Assembly: GCF_018326005.1 (NCBI RefSeq)
Contig: NZ_AP021903.1
Span: forward strand, 3,133,501-3,197,500
From: Pseudomonas sp. Seg1
Lineage (GTDB): Bacteria > Pseudomonadota > Gammaproteobacteria > Pseudomonadales > Pseudomonadaceae
Length of the DNA stretch: 64,000 bases
Direction of reading: 5' to 3'
Shown here: positions 1 through 8,899 of the stretch, piece by piece
How positions within the stretch are numbered: the first letter of the stretch is position 1
Layout: each line of letters opens with the position of its first letter
Notes under the pieces: generated by a model
What the model saw: only the letters and a program-made list of their open reading frames with translations
The model's database searches: none
What the model was told of the DNA's origin: nothing
Made by a program: the position numbers and the translations under genes

Positions 1-234
1 CGCGGGGCGCGAACCCGAGGCGGCAAGCCCCTGGATGAACTGCACGCCGTCCATGCCGGGCATCAACAAATCGGTCAACACCAGATCGAAGTCGTGGCGT
101 TTCAGGCAGTCCAGCGCGGCGCTGCCTTCTTCGGCAAATTGCAGATGAAACTGGCCGATCTCGCTGAACAGGTTTTGCAGGTACAGTTGCTGGAACGGAT
201 GGTCTTCAACGACCAGGATACTAATCGGTTTCAT
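1..234 (-). CDS. Response regulator, receiver domain (3' part outside window)
   Basis: Reading the minus strand from an ATG at 234 gives 78 residues of a CheY-like receiver domain that runs off the left edge. It opens MKPISILVVEDHPFQ, with the acidic pair E-D near residues 10-11 and a phospho-acceptor Asp in VLTDLLMPGMDG near residue 56. The ATG lies inside the end of the sensor kinase gene, overlapping it by 14 bases, so the two are translationally coupled and are very likely cognate partners. The EDHPFQ opening is typical of receiver-EAL proteins of the RocR/PvrR type, but the output domain is not in the window, so c-di-GMP phosphodiesterase activity is only an inference; a DNA-binding output is also possible. 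Confidence 0.85.
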   Translation of the reverse strand, partial: MKPISILVVEDHPFQQLYLQNLFSEIGQFHLQFAEEGSAALDCLKRHDFDLVLTDLLMPGMDGVQFIQGLAASGSRPA

Positions 235-3043
235 GGAATGTTCTTTCGTAGGACGCCAACTGGTTATGCAGGGCCTGTAGCGTGAAAGGTTTGATCAGGC
301 AGTCGTTCATCCCGGCCGCCAGACACAGCGCTTCTTCGCCGCGCATGGCATTGGCGGTCGCGCCGATAATCGGTACCGTGCAACCGAGGCGGCGCAGCTC
401 GCGGGCCAGTTCATAGCCGTTCTTCTGCGGCATGTTGACGTCGCTCAGGATCACGTCGAAATGCCCCTTGCGCCACAGCGCCAGGGCTTCCTCACCGTTG
501 CTCGCCAGCTCGGCGGTACAACCCAGCTCCTGCAACTGGTCATGCAGGATCAACTGGTTGATGACGTTGTCTTCGGCGACCAGTACATGCAGATGCAGGG
601 TTTTCAGTTGCCGCTGTGGCGCATCGATTGTGGGTTTTCTCGCCGACAATCCTTGAGCGTGGCTGACCGCTTGATGAATGGCGTGCAGGTGATTGATGTT
701 CACCACCCAGCCGTCGTCGCTCCATTGCGGTTCGTTGTAGCCATCGCCCGTGGCGATCACTCGCGAGCCGGTCCACTCGGCGTCCAGACGCTGTTCGAAT
801 GAGCCGGGATGCAGCTCCAGCAGCACATGGTCAGCGTTGCAGGCGCCCCGCGAAGGCCGATCGAGTTGTGGCCGTGCGCCCCAGCGGCGCAACCAGCCAT
901 TCATCGCTTCGGCCAGTTCGCGGATGGGCGACACCACGTAGACCGTCGCCGGCAACAGCGGCGTAAAGCTGCTCGGCAACCTCGGCGTTGAGGGCTGCTC
1001 GAGCGACAGGGTCAGAGAAAAGCTGCTGCCCAGGCCCGGCTCGCTGACCACGCGAATATGGCCGTTCATCAAGTGGGTCAGGCGTTGACAGATCGGCAAC
1101 CCCAACCCGGTGCCGGCGATCACGTTGGTGTGGCCCCGGGACTGATAGAACGGTTCGAAAATCCGCGCCTGATCTTCCTGGGTGATGCCTTTGCCCGTGT
1201 CCGACACTTGCCAGAACAGGTTCACCCGCTCAGCGTCACGCCCAAGCAGCTTCACCCGCAGCACGATGCGCCCGGTATCGGTGAATTTGACGGCATTGTT
1301 CAGCAGGTTGTAGAGGATCTGACGAATTCTCGACACATCGCCAATCACCCGTTCCGGCAGCTTCGGATCAATCACTGCGTACAGATCAAGGCCCTTGCCA
1401 TGCGCCGCCGCCGCGTAGCCTTGAATCACTTCGTGGATCAGCTCGTGGACGCAGAATTCGCTGAGTTCAAGTGCCAGTTGCCCGGCTTCGATCTTGGACA
1501 CGTCGAGTACATCGCAGATCAACTGCAGCAGCGTCGCCGACGAGCCTTCGATGGTGTGCAGATAGTCGGTTTGCTGCGCGTCCAGTTCTGTTCGCGCCAA
1601 CAACTCCAGGGTGCCCAATACGCCATACAACGGCGTGCGGATCTCGTGGCTCATGGTTGCCAGAAACAGGGTTTTCGCTTCATTGGCGGCATCGGCCAAT
1701 TGCCGCGCCTGTTCCAGCGCCTCTTCAATTTGCGTGCGCGTGCTGATATCGCTGAAGGCACAGAGCAACACGTCCTCGCCCTTGTAGCGAGTCGGTGCGC
1801 AGCTGAGATAGAGATGGCGGCCGTCGGCGGTTTCGAAGTAGTCAGTGACTTGCGGGTCCAGCGCATCGAACGCCTGATAGATCCAGCGATGGCTGAGCCT
1901 TTCCCTTTCGCCGCTCTGGCCCAGCCATTGTTGTGACAGGGTATTTTCCAGTACCACCTGACCATTGGTGCGGCGCAACACGCACAGGGCCACGGGTGCG
2001 GTTTGAATCACGTCACTGCTGAACAGTTCACTCTCCACCAGCGCCTGAATACGGCTGATGGTCGGCGCGATAAAGCGGTATTCGAGGCGGCGGATCAGGA
2101 TCCACACGAGGCTGATACTGAACAGGCAGAACAGCAGCGCGCCGGCGAGGCGCGGCCACAGGGCGACGACGACATCCCGCAGGTTGATCGAATAAACCAG
2201 TTGCCAGTCCGAGGACTTCAGTTGTTTGCGCATCACCAGATGATCCGGCAACCAGCCTTCGCCAACGAAACCGAAGAAGTTCTGCCGCTGGATCTGCAGC
2301 AGGTTCTGGCTGAGTTGTGCAGGCTGGCTGTTGCTGAACACCAGCATGCCGTCGGAGTTGAACATCATGAACTGCCCGGCACTTTGATCATCCAGTACAT
2401 GGGAGACTTCGCGGCCGTCCATTTCCAGGCCGAGCCAACCGGAGTCGACGTCGCGCTCATCCAGGCGAATGAACATATACAGCCGGGAATGACTGGCCGA
2501 CTGATTGGTCAACCAGAGTTCTTCCAGCGCAGCTGTGTTGTCGCGTTTGAGCGCCTGCAACCGATCAAGCATCGCCGGGGGGAAGTCGGCGACTATCGGC
2601 GTCGCCGTGTAAAGCCTTTTGACGCGCACGTCGTTGCCACTGCTGACGTAGAGCAGATTGACCTGTTTGCTCACCAGATACTGCTTGATGCGCTCCGTCA
2701 GCCAGATGCTCCACTGTTTGCCTCGCGTGTTGCCCAGCAGCAGGTGAACTTCCTCGGGTGAGACCTGCGGTTTGACCCCTTGAGGCTTGCGGATGGCCGA
2801 AAGACTGAGGCTTTCCAGCAAGGCCTCGCGGGTGGTGAAAAAGGTGTGCGCCTCGGCAATGGCGCTGCTCATGTGGCTGCGTCGGCGCGACACTTCGGTA
2901 TTGAAGGTCAGCAAGAGAAAGCTGTACACGCCGCTGAGGATGCCAATCAGCAAAACCAGGCCAAAAATCCGCAGCAACCGCCGGGCGGCGTTGGGCGTAG
3001 AGAGCAGGGGATTGATCTGGTGAAGGTAGTTCTTCAGTTTCAT
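221..3043 (-). CDS. Hybrid sensor histidine kinase (HisKA-HATPase-receiver)
   Basis: Inner-membrane hybrid kinase of 940 residues. Visible parts are a first membrane segment at about residues 24-46, a periplasmic sensor of about 250 residues, a second membrane segment near 303-322, a PAS-like stretch, then a HisKA domain with the phospho-acceptor His466 in TMSHEIRTP. The HATPase has its N box (LLNNAVKFTDTG), DTGKGI and GTGLGLPICQRL. A C-terminal receiver has Asp868 in LSDVNMPQKNG. There is no Hpt domain, so phosphotransfer to the coupled regulator downstream needs either direct transfer or an Hpt protein elsewhere. The arrangement resembles RcsC and RocS1 kinases that control Cup fimbriae in Pseudomonas, and a fimbrial adhesin gene lies just upstream on the same strand, which supports a role in fimbrial or biofilm control. 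The signal sensed is unknown. Confidence 0.9.
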   Translation of the reverse strand: MKLKNYLHQINPLLSTPNAARRLLRIFGLVLLIGILSGVYSFLLLTFNTEVSRRRSHMSSAIAEAHTFFTTREALLESLSLSAIRKPQGVKPQVSPEEVHLLLGNTRGKQWSIWLTERIKQYLVSKQVNLLYVSSGNDVRVKRLYTATPIVADFPPAMLDRLQALKRDNTAALEELWLTNQSASHSRLYMFIRLDERDVDSGWLGLEMDGREVSHVLDDQSAGQFMMFNSDGMLVFSNSQPAQLSQNLLQIQRQNFFGFVGEGWLPDHLVMRKQLKSSDWQLVYSINLRDVVVALWPRLAGALLFCLFSISLVWILIRRLEYRFIAPTISRIQALVESELFSSDVIQTAPVALCVLRRTNGQVVLENTLSQQWLGQSGERERLSHRWIYQAFDALDPQVTDYFETADGRHLYLSCAPTRYKGEDVLLCAFSDISTRTQIEEALEQARQLADAANEAKTLFLATMSHEIRTPLYGVLGTLELLARTELDAQQTDYLHTIEGSSATLLQLICDVLDVSKIEAGQLALELSEFCVHELIHEVIQGYAAAAHGKGLDLYAVIDPKLPERVIGDVSRIRQILYNLLNNAVKFTDTGRIVLRVKLLGRDAERVNLFWQVSDTGKGITQEDQARIFEPFYQSRGHTNVIAGTGLGLPICQRLTHLMNGHIRVVSEPGLGSSFSLTLSLEQPSTPRLPSSFTPLLPATVYVVSPIRELAEAMNGWLRRWGARPQLDRPSRGACNADHVLLELHPGSFEQRLDAEWTGSRVIATGDGYNEPQWSDDGWVVNINHLHAIHQAVSHAQGLSARKPTIDAPQRQLKTLHLHVLVAEDNVINQLILHDQLQELGCTAELASNGEEALALWRKGHFDVILSDVNMPQKNGYELARELRRLGCTVPIIGATANAMRGEEALCLAAGMNDCLIKPFTLQALHNQLASYERTFHETD

Positions 3044-3104
3044 CCGGCCACCCTAGCGGGGCGTCGCCGGAGGCCACATCAGACGATTCCTAAAGTGTGC
3101 CGTT

Positions 3105-4145
3105 CTATAAATACGACATGACGAAATTGATACTGGTGTTGGCGCTGCCGGCGCGAAACTCCGCGCCCGGGATTCGGGTGTATGCCGCAAAGAAATTCGC
3201 CTCGGCGGTTTCCGCGCCGCTGGTGAAGCGGCCAAGCTGGTAGGTTTCATCCATCAGGATATTGCCCATCAAGCCGTTGGTGATTCTCAGGCCAATACCT
3301 CTGGCGGTGGAGTATTGGTCAAGCTCCACGGTGCCGGTGTCTTTGTCGACGATGGGGGTGGTGGCGTTGAGTCTAATCTGAATTTTATTGATGCTCTTGT
3401 CGCAGCCGACGACAGGAATCTTGAAGGCGACCGGTGGTGTGGTATCACCGACGTTTTCCAGTTGGTGCAGTTGGTAGTCATAGCCCATCGCGACGTTCAC
3501 GTCGTTCACCGTGCAGGACGCGGCGACGACATTGATCGGATTGAGCAAATTGAAGGAGGCGATGACATAGCCACTGCTGGTGACCCAGGTGCCGAGCAAG
3601 CCAGCGGGAATGGTGGTGCCCGGTTCGATGGTGCGGTTTTTGATCAGAAACAAGCGGTACGGCCCGTCCTTTATCAGCATGCCGGTCTTTGCGATGAAGC
3701 TCGGCTGCGGATCCAGTTTGGAGAAGAACGCGCTAAAGCCTTCTATTCTCAGCCTCAGGTCCAGTCCGGTATTTCTCAAAGTGAATACTGTGCCCGTGGC
3801 GGGCTGAGAGCCCAATGCGGGATTCAACTGGAAACCGGAATTTTCCTCAGGGATACACACCGGTCGGATATGCTTGTTCAACCCCGAAGTGGTCACATCA
3901 AGGACGGTCAGACTGCTGCTATCGGCGGGAATATTCAGGGTTGATGGCGCACTGAAATTTATGACGCGAGGCTTGCCGTCGCCGGCCTGCCCATTGTCAT
4001 CGATATAGCAGTTGGCGACCGCCCCGGCAGAGTGGAAGAGCAGTAATGTTGTGATGATTCGGTAGGTTCTGTTCACGGTGAAATCCAGTCTTCGGGTTTT
4101 CTGGCAATGAGTAGGGCGTTTTGGCGTCATCGCTCCCTTACTCAT
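3105..4145 (-). CDS. Fimbrial tip adhesin-like protein
   Basis: Secreted protein of up to 346 residues. The outer start at 4145 gives an unusually long leader; a GTG at 4076 gives a clean signal peptide (VNRTYRIITTLLLFHSAGAVA, cut before ANC) and is probably the real start. The mature part has an N-terminal lectin-like region starting CYIDDNGQAG and a C-terminal pilin-type domain from about residue 205 (ASCTVNDVNV ... ending SINFVMSYL), with paired cysteines and the alternating aromatic end strand used in donor-strand exchange. This is the layout of two-domain chaperone-usher adhesins. No chaperone, usher or major pilin is in the window, so it is either an orphan or its partners lie left of base 1. 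It sits 61 bases upstream of the hybrid kinase on the same strand and may share regulation with it. Confidence 0.7.
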   Translation of the reverse strand: MSKGAMTPKRPTHCQKTRRLDFTVNRTYRIITTLLLFHSAGAVANCYIDDNGQAGDGKPRVINFSAPSTLNIPADSSSLTVLDVTTSGLNKHIRPVCIPEENSGFQLNPALGSQPATGTVFTLRNTGLDLRLRIEGFSAFFSKLDPQPSFIAKTGMLIKDGPYRLFLIKNRTIEPGTTIPAGLLGTWVTSSGYVIASFNLLNPINVVAASCTVNDVNVAMGYDYQLHQLENVGDTTPPVAFKIPVVGCDKSINKIQIRLNATTPIVDKDTGTVELDQYSTARGIGLRITNGLMGNILMDETYQLGRFTSGAETAEANFFAAYTRIPGAEFRAGSANTSINFVMSYL

Positions 4146-4304
4146 AAGTAATCGTCTGATAGTGATAGGCGCGTTATTCAGAGGCCGTCAGAAGATTCCT
4201 AGAGTTTCTTGCTGCAGATTCGGCCTGTGAGTGATCTTGTAATACTTTGAAACATTTGTGCGCGGCGGGCGGTCAACAGGTCACATTCCTGATAAGAAGC
4301 GTCC

Positions 4305-5489
4305 ATGAAAATCCCACGGCCCTCCGCACGCCTTGAACCGCTGTCGCAACTGCGCAATCTGAAAATGGCCCGCTCGGCGCACGCTTATGTACGTGGCAGC
4401 ACCGTGCAGTTTTACGAGTGGCTGCACAGCCAGCCGGGGCGCAGCCTGCCAAAAGGTCCGGCGGTGTGGATCTGTGGCGATTGCCATGCCGGCAATCTGG
4501 GGCCGACAGGGGATCTGAAGGGGAAAATCGACATTCATATCCGCGACCTCGATCAGACCGTCATCGGCAATCCCGCGCATGATCTGGTGCGTTTGGCCCT
4601 GTCGCTCGCCACAGCCGCCCGCGGCTCGGATTTGCCCGGCGTGGCGACCGCACGAATGCTTGAAGAGATGATGCGCGGCTACGAGCAGGCCTTTGAAGGC
4701 GATCTGGATGAAGAGCCGCCGCGCCCGACTCAGATCAAGGCCGGGATGCGCAGTGCGGTGCAGCGCACCTGGAAGCATCTGGCTGCGGAACGGATCGAGA
4801 ACAGCAAACCGACCATCCCGCTGGGCAAGCAATTCTGGACACTGTCCCGGCCTGAGCGTGCGGCGCTGAAGGCGCTGTGTGCCACACCGGAAATCCACAC
4901 GCTGGTGACTTCACTGAAGGGCCGGTCGAAGGACGACCGGGTAAAAATGCTCGACTCGGCGTATTGGGTCAAAGGTTGCAGCTCGCTGGGATTGCAGCGT
5001 TATGCGGTGTTGCTCGGTGTGGGCGAGGGTGACGATCAGGAGTATTGCCTGCTGGATGTCAAAGAGGCCGTCGGTGCCGCCGCTCCACGTGCAGCCCGCG
5101 TCACCATGCCCAGGGACAACGGCAAACGCGTGGTCGAAGGTGCGCGTTCGTTATCACCGGGGCTCGGCAATCGGATGCTCGCGACACGCATGCTCGATCA
5201 CGGATTTTTCGTCCGCGAGTTGCTGCCGCAGGACATGAAGCTTGAACTGGATCAGTTGAGCCAACGCGATGCGATGCTCGCGGCCGGTTATCTGGCGCGG
5301 GTCGTGGGGCTGGCCCATGCACGGCAGATGGACTTGGCGACGAGGGCCTCATGGATAGGCGAATTGCAAGCTTGCCGCTCGAAAACCCTGGACGCGCCGT
5401 CGTGGCTTTGGACGAGTGTGGTGCAGTTGGTCGGCAATCATGAGCGCGGGTATCTGGAGCATTGTCGCCGGTATGCGTTGGCGCACTGA
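4305..5489 (+). CDS. DUF2252 family protein
   Basis: Cytoplasmic protein of 394 residues. The stretch WICGDCHAGNLGPTG (about 60-75) and IHIRDLDQTVIGNPAHDLVRL (about 84-104) match the two conserved blocks of DUF2252, a family related to aminoglycoside-phosphotransferase-like kinase folds, with GDCHxxN resembling the catalytic loop and DLDQ the metal-binding aspartate. The substrate is unknown. The start at 4305 is the first ATG after a 160-base gap from the divergent adhesin gene. Its stop codon directly abuts the stop of the convergent GlxA-type regulator with no bases between. No operon partner is seen. Confidence 0.85.
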   Translation: MKIPRPSARLEPLSQLRNLKMARSAHAYVRGSTVQFYEWLHSQPGRSLPKGPAVWICGDCHAGNLGPTGDLKGKIDIHIRDLDQTVIGNPAHDLVRLALSLATAARGSDLPGVATARMLEEMMRGYEQAFEGDLDEEPPRPTQIKAGMRSAVQRTWKHLAAERIENSKPTIPLGKQFWTLSRPERAALKALCATPEIHTLVTSLKGRSKDDRVKMLDSAYWVKGCSSLGLQRYAVLLGVGEGDDQEYCLLDVKEAVGAAAPRAARVTMPRDNGKRVVEGARSLSPGLGNRMLATRMLDHGFFVRELLPQDMKLELDQLSQRDAMLAAGYLARVVGLAHARQMDLATRASWIGELQACRSKTLDAPSWLWTSVVQLVGNHERGYLEHCRRYALAH

Positions 5490-6599
5490 TTACTGGGCCA
5501 GTCGCTCTAATGTGATGCCCGGGGCAGGCACCGCAGTGGATTTGACCTGGTTGCGGTAACTCTGCGCACTGATGCCGAAATGCTTTTGAAACGCTCGGCG
5601 CATGCGCTCTTCGCGACCAAAGCCCACGGTTTCGGCAATCCTCTTGATCGGTTCATCGGTGGTTTTCAGCAGCCGGCTCGCCGCCTCCATGCGCAAGTTC
5701 TCTACCGCTTGAGCAGGCGTTTCCCCGGTGGCGGCGACGTAAGCGCGGGCAAAGTGGCGCGGGCTCATGCCGAACTGCTCGGCGAGCCGATCGACCCGCA
5801 GATCACCGTTCAGATTTCCAGCAATCCACCCGTGCAGACGGGCCAGACGCACATCCTGATCGGTGCGCAAGGCCTTCGATTGCGCATTGAGCGAGGCGCT
5901 GAGCTGCGGCTGTTCGGCGCTGCGCCAGAGGAACACGGTGAAGTAGCGAGCCAGCGCCAATGCGGCGTGGGCGCCGAGATCCTGTTCGACCAGCCCGAGC
6001 GCCAGATCGATACCCGCCGTGGCACCGCCGCACGTCCAGAGATTGCCGTCGTGCAGGTACAGCGCTTCGGTCTGACAGTGCAGCGCCGGGTAGCGCGCCT
6101 GTAATTCATCGGCGAATTTCCAGTGCGTCACCACTTTGCGCCCATCGAGCAGGCCCGCAGCGGCGAGGGCAAAAGTGCCGGTGCCAATCGAGCAGAGACG
6201 GCGGATTTGCGGGGCGCGGCTGCGTAGCCAGTCGCAGGCATGTTGGTCGGCCTCGAGGGCGGCCATGCCCGGTCCACCGGCGACGATCAGCGTATCGATC
6301 ACTGGCGCTATCTGATCGACCTGCTCCAGCGAACAGGTGGTGACGGTGATGCCCGAGACCGACATCACCTGACCACCCTGCGGCGAGGCCACCAGCAACC
6401 GATACGGCGGATTCGTTGCAAAGTCGCCGGCCAACACGCGCGGTAACGCGGCAAACACCTCAAGCGGCCCGGCCGCATTCAGCAGCAACAGATCGTCGAA
6501 CGCCAACACTACCACCGTGCGCGCAGGCAACGGCGGCGTGTCAGAGATGGCAGCAAAGGAGGGGTGTTTGGCATGGAGCGGCACGGCGGGCCTCGACAT
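5490..6599 (-). CDS. GlxA-type transcriptional regulator (DJ-1/PfpI-AraC)
   Basis: Regulator of about 369 residues. The N-terminal half (after about 30 residues, VVVLAFDDLLLLNAAGPLEVF) is a DJ-1/PfpI-like amidotransferase fold whose usual nucleophile elbow reads LCSIGTGTFALAAAGLLDG, so a Cys is present one turn before the expected place. The C-terminal third carries two AraC-type helix-turn-helix units (LAEQFGMSPRHFARAYVAATG and RIAETVGFGREERMRRAFQKHFG). I chose the ATG at 6599 over an earlier one at 6665 because the extra 22 residues look non-coding and would run into the divergent gene. The gene is divergent from the sulfonate-type binding protein at 6632, with only 32 bases between start codons, so it probably controls that locus. 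Confidence 0.88.
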   Translation of the reverse strand: MSRPAVPLHAKHPSFAAISDTPPLPARTVVVLAFDDLLLLNAAGPLEVFAALPRVLAGDFATNPPYRLLVASPQGGQVMSVSGITVTTCSLEQVDQIAPVIDTLIVAGGPGMAALEADQHACDWLRSRAPQIRRLCSIGTGTFALAAAGLLDGRKVVTHWKFADELQARYPALHCQTEALYLHDGNLWTCGGATAGIDLALGLVEQDLGAHAALALARYFTVFLWRSAEQPQLSASLNAQSKALRTDQDVRLARLHGWIAGNLNGDLRVDRLAEQFGMSPRHFARAYVAATGETPAQAVENLRMEAASRLLKTTDEPIKRIAETVGFGREERMRRAFQKHFGISAQSYRNQVKSTAVPAPGITLERLAQ

Positions 6600-6631
6600 A
6601 CTGAAATCAATGCATAAATGAGGGCACGACA

Positions 6632-7615
6632 ATGCCGCTAAAACTTCCTGCTGCCAAGCACCCACTGCTGACGCGGTTCAAAGCGTTGCTGTGCTGCGCC
6701 GCGTTGGTACTGGCGCATCCGGTGTCGGCTGCCAGCGAACCATTGAAAATGGGCGACCAGAGCGGTCTGATTCAGGCGTTGCTGCATGCGGCGGGTGAGG
6801 ACAAGGATTTGGCGTATCCGCTGTCGTGGCATCCCTTTCTGGCCGGAACGACGATGCTGGAAGCGCTGAGTGCCGGAGCGATCGACGCCGGTGTGGTCGG
6901 CAATGCGCCGCCGGTGTTCGCCCAAGCGGGCGGTTTCGATGTGCGCATCATCGGCGTGGCCAGTGGTGCGCAAAACAACAACGCGCTGCTGGTTCCGCAG
7001 GATTCTCAAGTTCATAGCGTGGCCGATCTCAAAGGCCTGCGCATCGCCGTGGCCAAAGGCAGCAGTGGCCATTATTTATTGCTGGCGGCGCTGCATCAGG
7101 CAGGCCTGACCCCGCGTGATGTGAACATCGCCTACGTCAGCCCGGTGGATGCGCAAAATGCGTTCGCCAGCGGCAAACTCGACGCTTGGGCGGTGTGGTA
7201 TCCCTTTGTCGGCCAGGCCACTTCGCGTGGTGCGCGGATTCTGGTCGATGGCAGTGGCTGGCCGGAAACCGGTCTGAATTTCACCGTCGCCAGCAAGCGC
7301 GCACTGGCAGATCCTGAACGAGCAGGGCAGGTCGGCGATCTGTTGGCTCGACTGGCCCGCGCCCAAGCCTGGGCCACCGCGCATCCTGAGGCCTGGGCCA
7401 AGGTGTTCGCCCAGACCACCCGCCTGCCTGTCGAACTGGTGCAGGAGATGCTCGCGCATCAAGACCTTCGCTACGTGCCGATTCAGCCGACAGTGATCAA
7501 CTCGCAACAACGACTGGCGGACATGTTTGCTGCCGAGCGCCTGATTCCAAAACCCCTGCAAGTCGAGCAGATCTTCGACGACCGTTTCAACGCCTTGCTG
7601 CCAACACCGCAATAA
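6632..7615 (+). CDS. SsuA-like ABC transporter substrate-binding protein
   Basis: Periplasmic binding protein of 327 residues with a signal peptide (hydrophobic core ALLCCAALVLAHPVSAAS, cut near residue 34). The pattern GAIDAGVVGNAPPVFAQAGG, then VADLKGLRIAVAKGSSGHYLLLAAL and KLDAWAVWYPF is typical of the aliphatic-sulfonate, nitrate and taurine binding protein family (SsuA/TauA). Known relatives bind organic sulfonates or sulfate esters. No permease or ATPase gene follows; instead an arylsulfotransferase-like gene and a TonB receptor follow on the same strand, so this protein must borrow a transporter coded elsewhere. Its start is 32 bases from the divergent regulator. Confidence 0.88.
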   Translation: MPLKLPAAKHPLLTRFKALLCCAALVLAHPVSAASEPLKMGDQSGLIQALLHAAGEDKDLAYPLSWHPFLAGTTMLEALSAGAIDAGVVGNAPPVFAQAGGFDVRIIGVASGAQNNNALLVPQDSQVHSVADLKGLRIAVAKGSSGHYLLLAALHQAGLTPRDVNIAYVSPVDAQNAFASGKLDAWAVWYPFVGQATSRGARILVDGSGWPETGLNFTVASKRALADPERAGQVGDLLARLARAQAWATAHPEAWAKVFAQTTRLPVELVQEMLAHQDLRYVPIQPTVINSQQRLADMFAAERLIPKPLQVEQIFDDRFNALLPTPQ

Positions 7616-7676
7616 CCCCACGACTTCACCTTGCCGCTTGACTGTCGGCCGGGATTCACACGCCTGGAGAAAAACC

Positions 7677-8795
7677 ATGCCCAACCTCGAACGCACCACG
7701 CTCAAACGCCAGAAAACCGGTCTGATCGCTGTCGATCATGCCCGCAGCGCTGGTGGCTACACGCTGTTCGCCCCGCAAACGGCGGACGGCAACGTGTTTT
7801 TGATCGACCTTGACGGCGAGATCGTCCATCGCTGGAAACTGCCGCAACGCCCCGGCCGCGACGCGGTGATCCTGCGCAACGGCAACCTCGGTTACAACGG
7901 CAACCATCCTGATTCACCGGACCTGTTCCCGGGCTGGTCGGTATGGCATGGCGGCGCGTTCAGCGAAGTTACGCCTGAAGGCGAGGTGGTCTGGGAACAC
8001 ACCGATCTGCTCCATCACCACGACGCGCAATGGCTGGACAACGGCAACCTGCTGTACACCACCGCTGAGCCGTTGAGTGCCGAATTGGCCCGTCGTGTAG
8101 TCGGCGGCATTCCCGGCAGCGAGGCGCCGGGCGGGGTGATTTATGCCGACGTGGTCAAGGAAGTCGATCGCCAGGGCAACGTGGTCTGGGAATGGCGCAG
8201 CTGGGAGCATCTGCGCCCTGAAGACTATCCGCTGCACGAGTGCTTCGAGCGCCACCACTGGCCGATGACCAATGCGGTGACGCCGGGCCGCGACGGCAAG
8301 GTGATCCTGAGTCTGCGCAGCGTTTCTTCGGTGATCGCCGTGCAACGTGGCAGCGGTGAAGTGCTGTGGCGTCTGGGCCACGATCTGGTCGCGCAGCAGC
8401 ATTGCCCGAGTGAGCTGGACAACGGCAACGTGCTGGTTTTCGACAACGGCATCTTTCGCCCGCACATCAGCATGCCGCACTCGCGCATCGTCGAAATCAA
8501 CCCGACGACGCAACGCATCGAATGGCAGTACGCCGACACGCCGGGTTATGCCTTTTACACCCCGTTCATGGGTGGCGCGCAGCGGTTGCAAAACGGCAAC
8601 ACGCTGATCACTGAAGCCAACTTCGGCCGTTTATTCGAAGTGACACACCAAGGCGAAGTGGTCTGGGAATACGTCAATCCGTTCTTCGCCAGCTACCCCG
8701 ATGCGCCTTCGCGCAATTACTTGCCGGGCGAAAACAACGCGATCTTCCGCGCGCATCGCTACCAGCGCGAAGACCTGCCATGGCTGCGTGACTGA
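7677..8795 (+). CDS. Arylsulfotransferase (ASST)-like beta-propeller protein
   Basis: Protein of 372 residues starting at the ATG at 7677 (MPNLERTT). Repeated blade motifs such as DGEIVHRWKLP, EGEVVWEHTDLL, QGNVVWEWRSWEHL, GSGEVLWRLGHD, and the stretch QQHCPSELDNGNVLVFDNG match the arylsulfotransferase fold, where the corresponding QHD/DNG block lies at the active site. Family members move sulfate between aryl esters. I see no signal peptide, unlike the classical periplasmic enzyme, so the protein may be cytoplasmic. It lies 61 bases after the sulfonate-type binding protein and 104 before the TonB receptor, suggesting one sulfate-ester or sulfonate scavenging unit. Exact substrate unknown. 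Confidence 0.8.
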   Translation: MPNLERTTLKRQKTGLIAVDHARSAGGYTLFAPQTADGNVFLIDLDGEIVHRWKLPQRPGRDAVILRNGNLGYNGNHPDSPDLFPGWSVWHGGAFSEVTPEGEVVWEHTDLLHHHDAQWLDNGNLLYTTAEPLSAELARRVVGGIPGSEAPGGVIYADVVKEVDRQGNVVWEWRSWEHLRPEDYPLHECFERHHWPMTNAVTPGRDGKVILSLRSVSSVIAVQRGSGEVLWRLGHDLVAQQHCPSELDNGNVLVFDNGIFRPHISMPHSRIVEINPTTQRIEWQYADTPGYAFYTPFMGGAQRLQNGNTLITEANFGRLFEVTHQGEVVWEYVNPFFASYPDAPSRNYLPGENNAIFRAHRYQREDLPWLRD

Positions 8796-8899
8796 TCACG
8801 CGCCGACTTCCACCGCAACGATTCCGCTCACGCAAGCCACGCGCAGCGAAGTATCGACTCCTTTCAAAGAGCGGCGTGAAGCCGCTCCAGGAACCACCG

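Noticed and set aside
1058..1936. Long open frame on the strand opposite the sensor kinase (292 codons)
   Set aside because: Antisense shadow of a GC-rich gene; the protein has no domain logic, and the kinase on the other strand is unambiguous.
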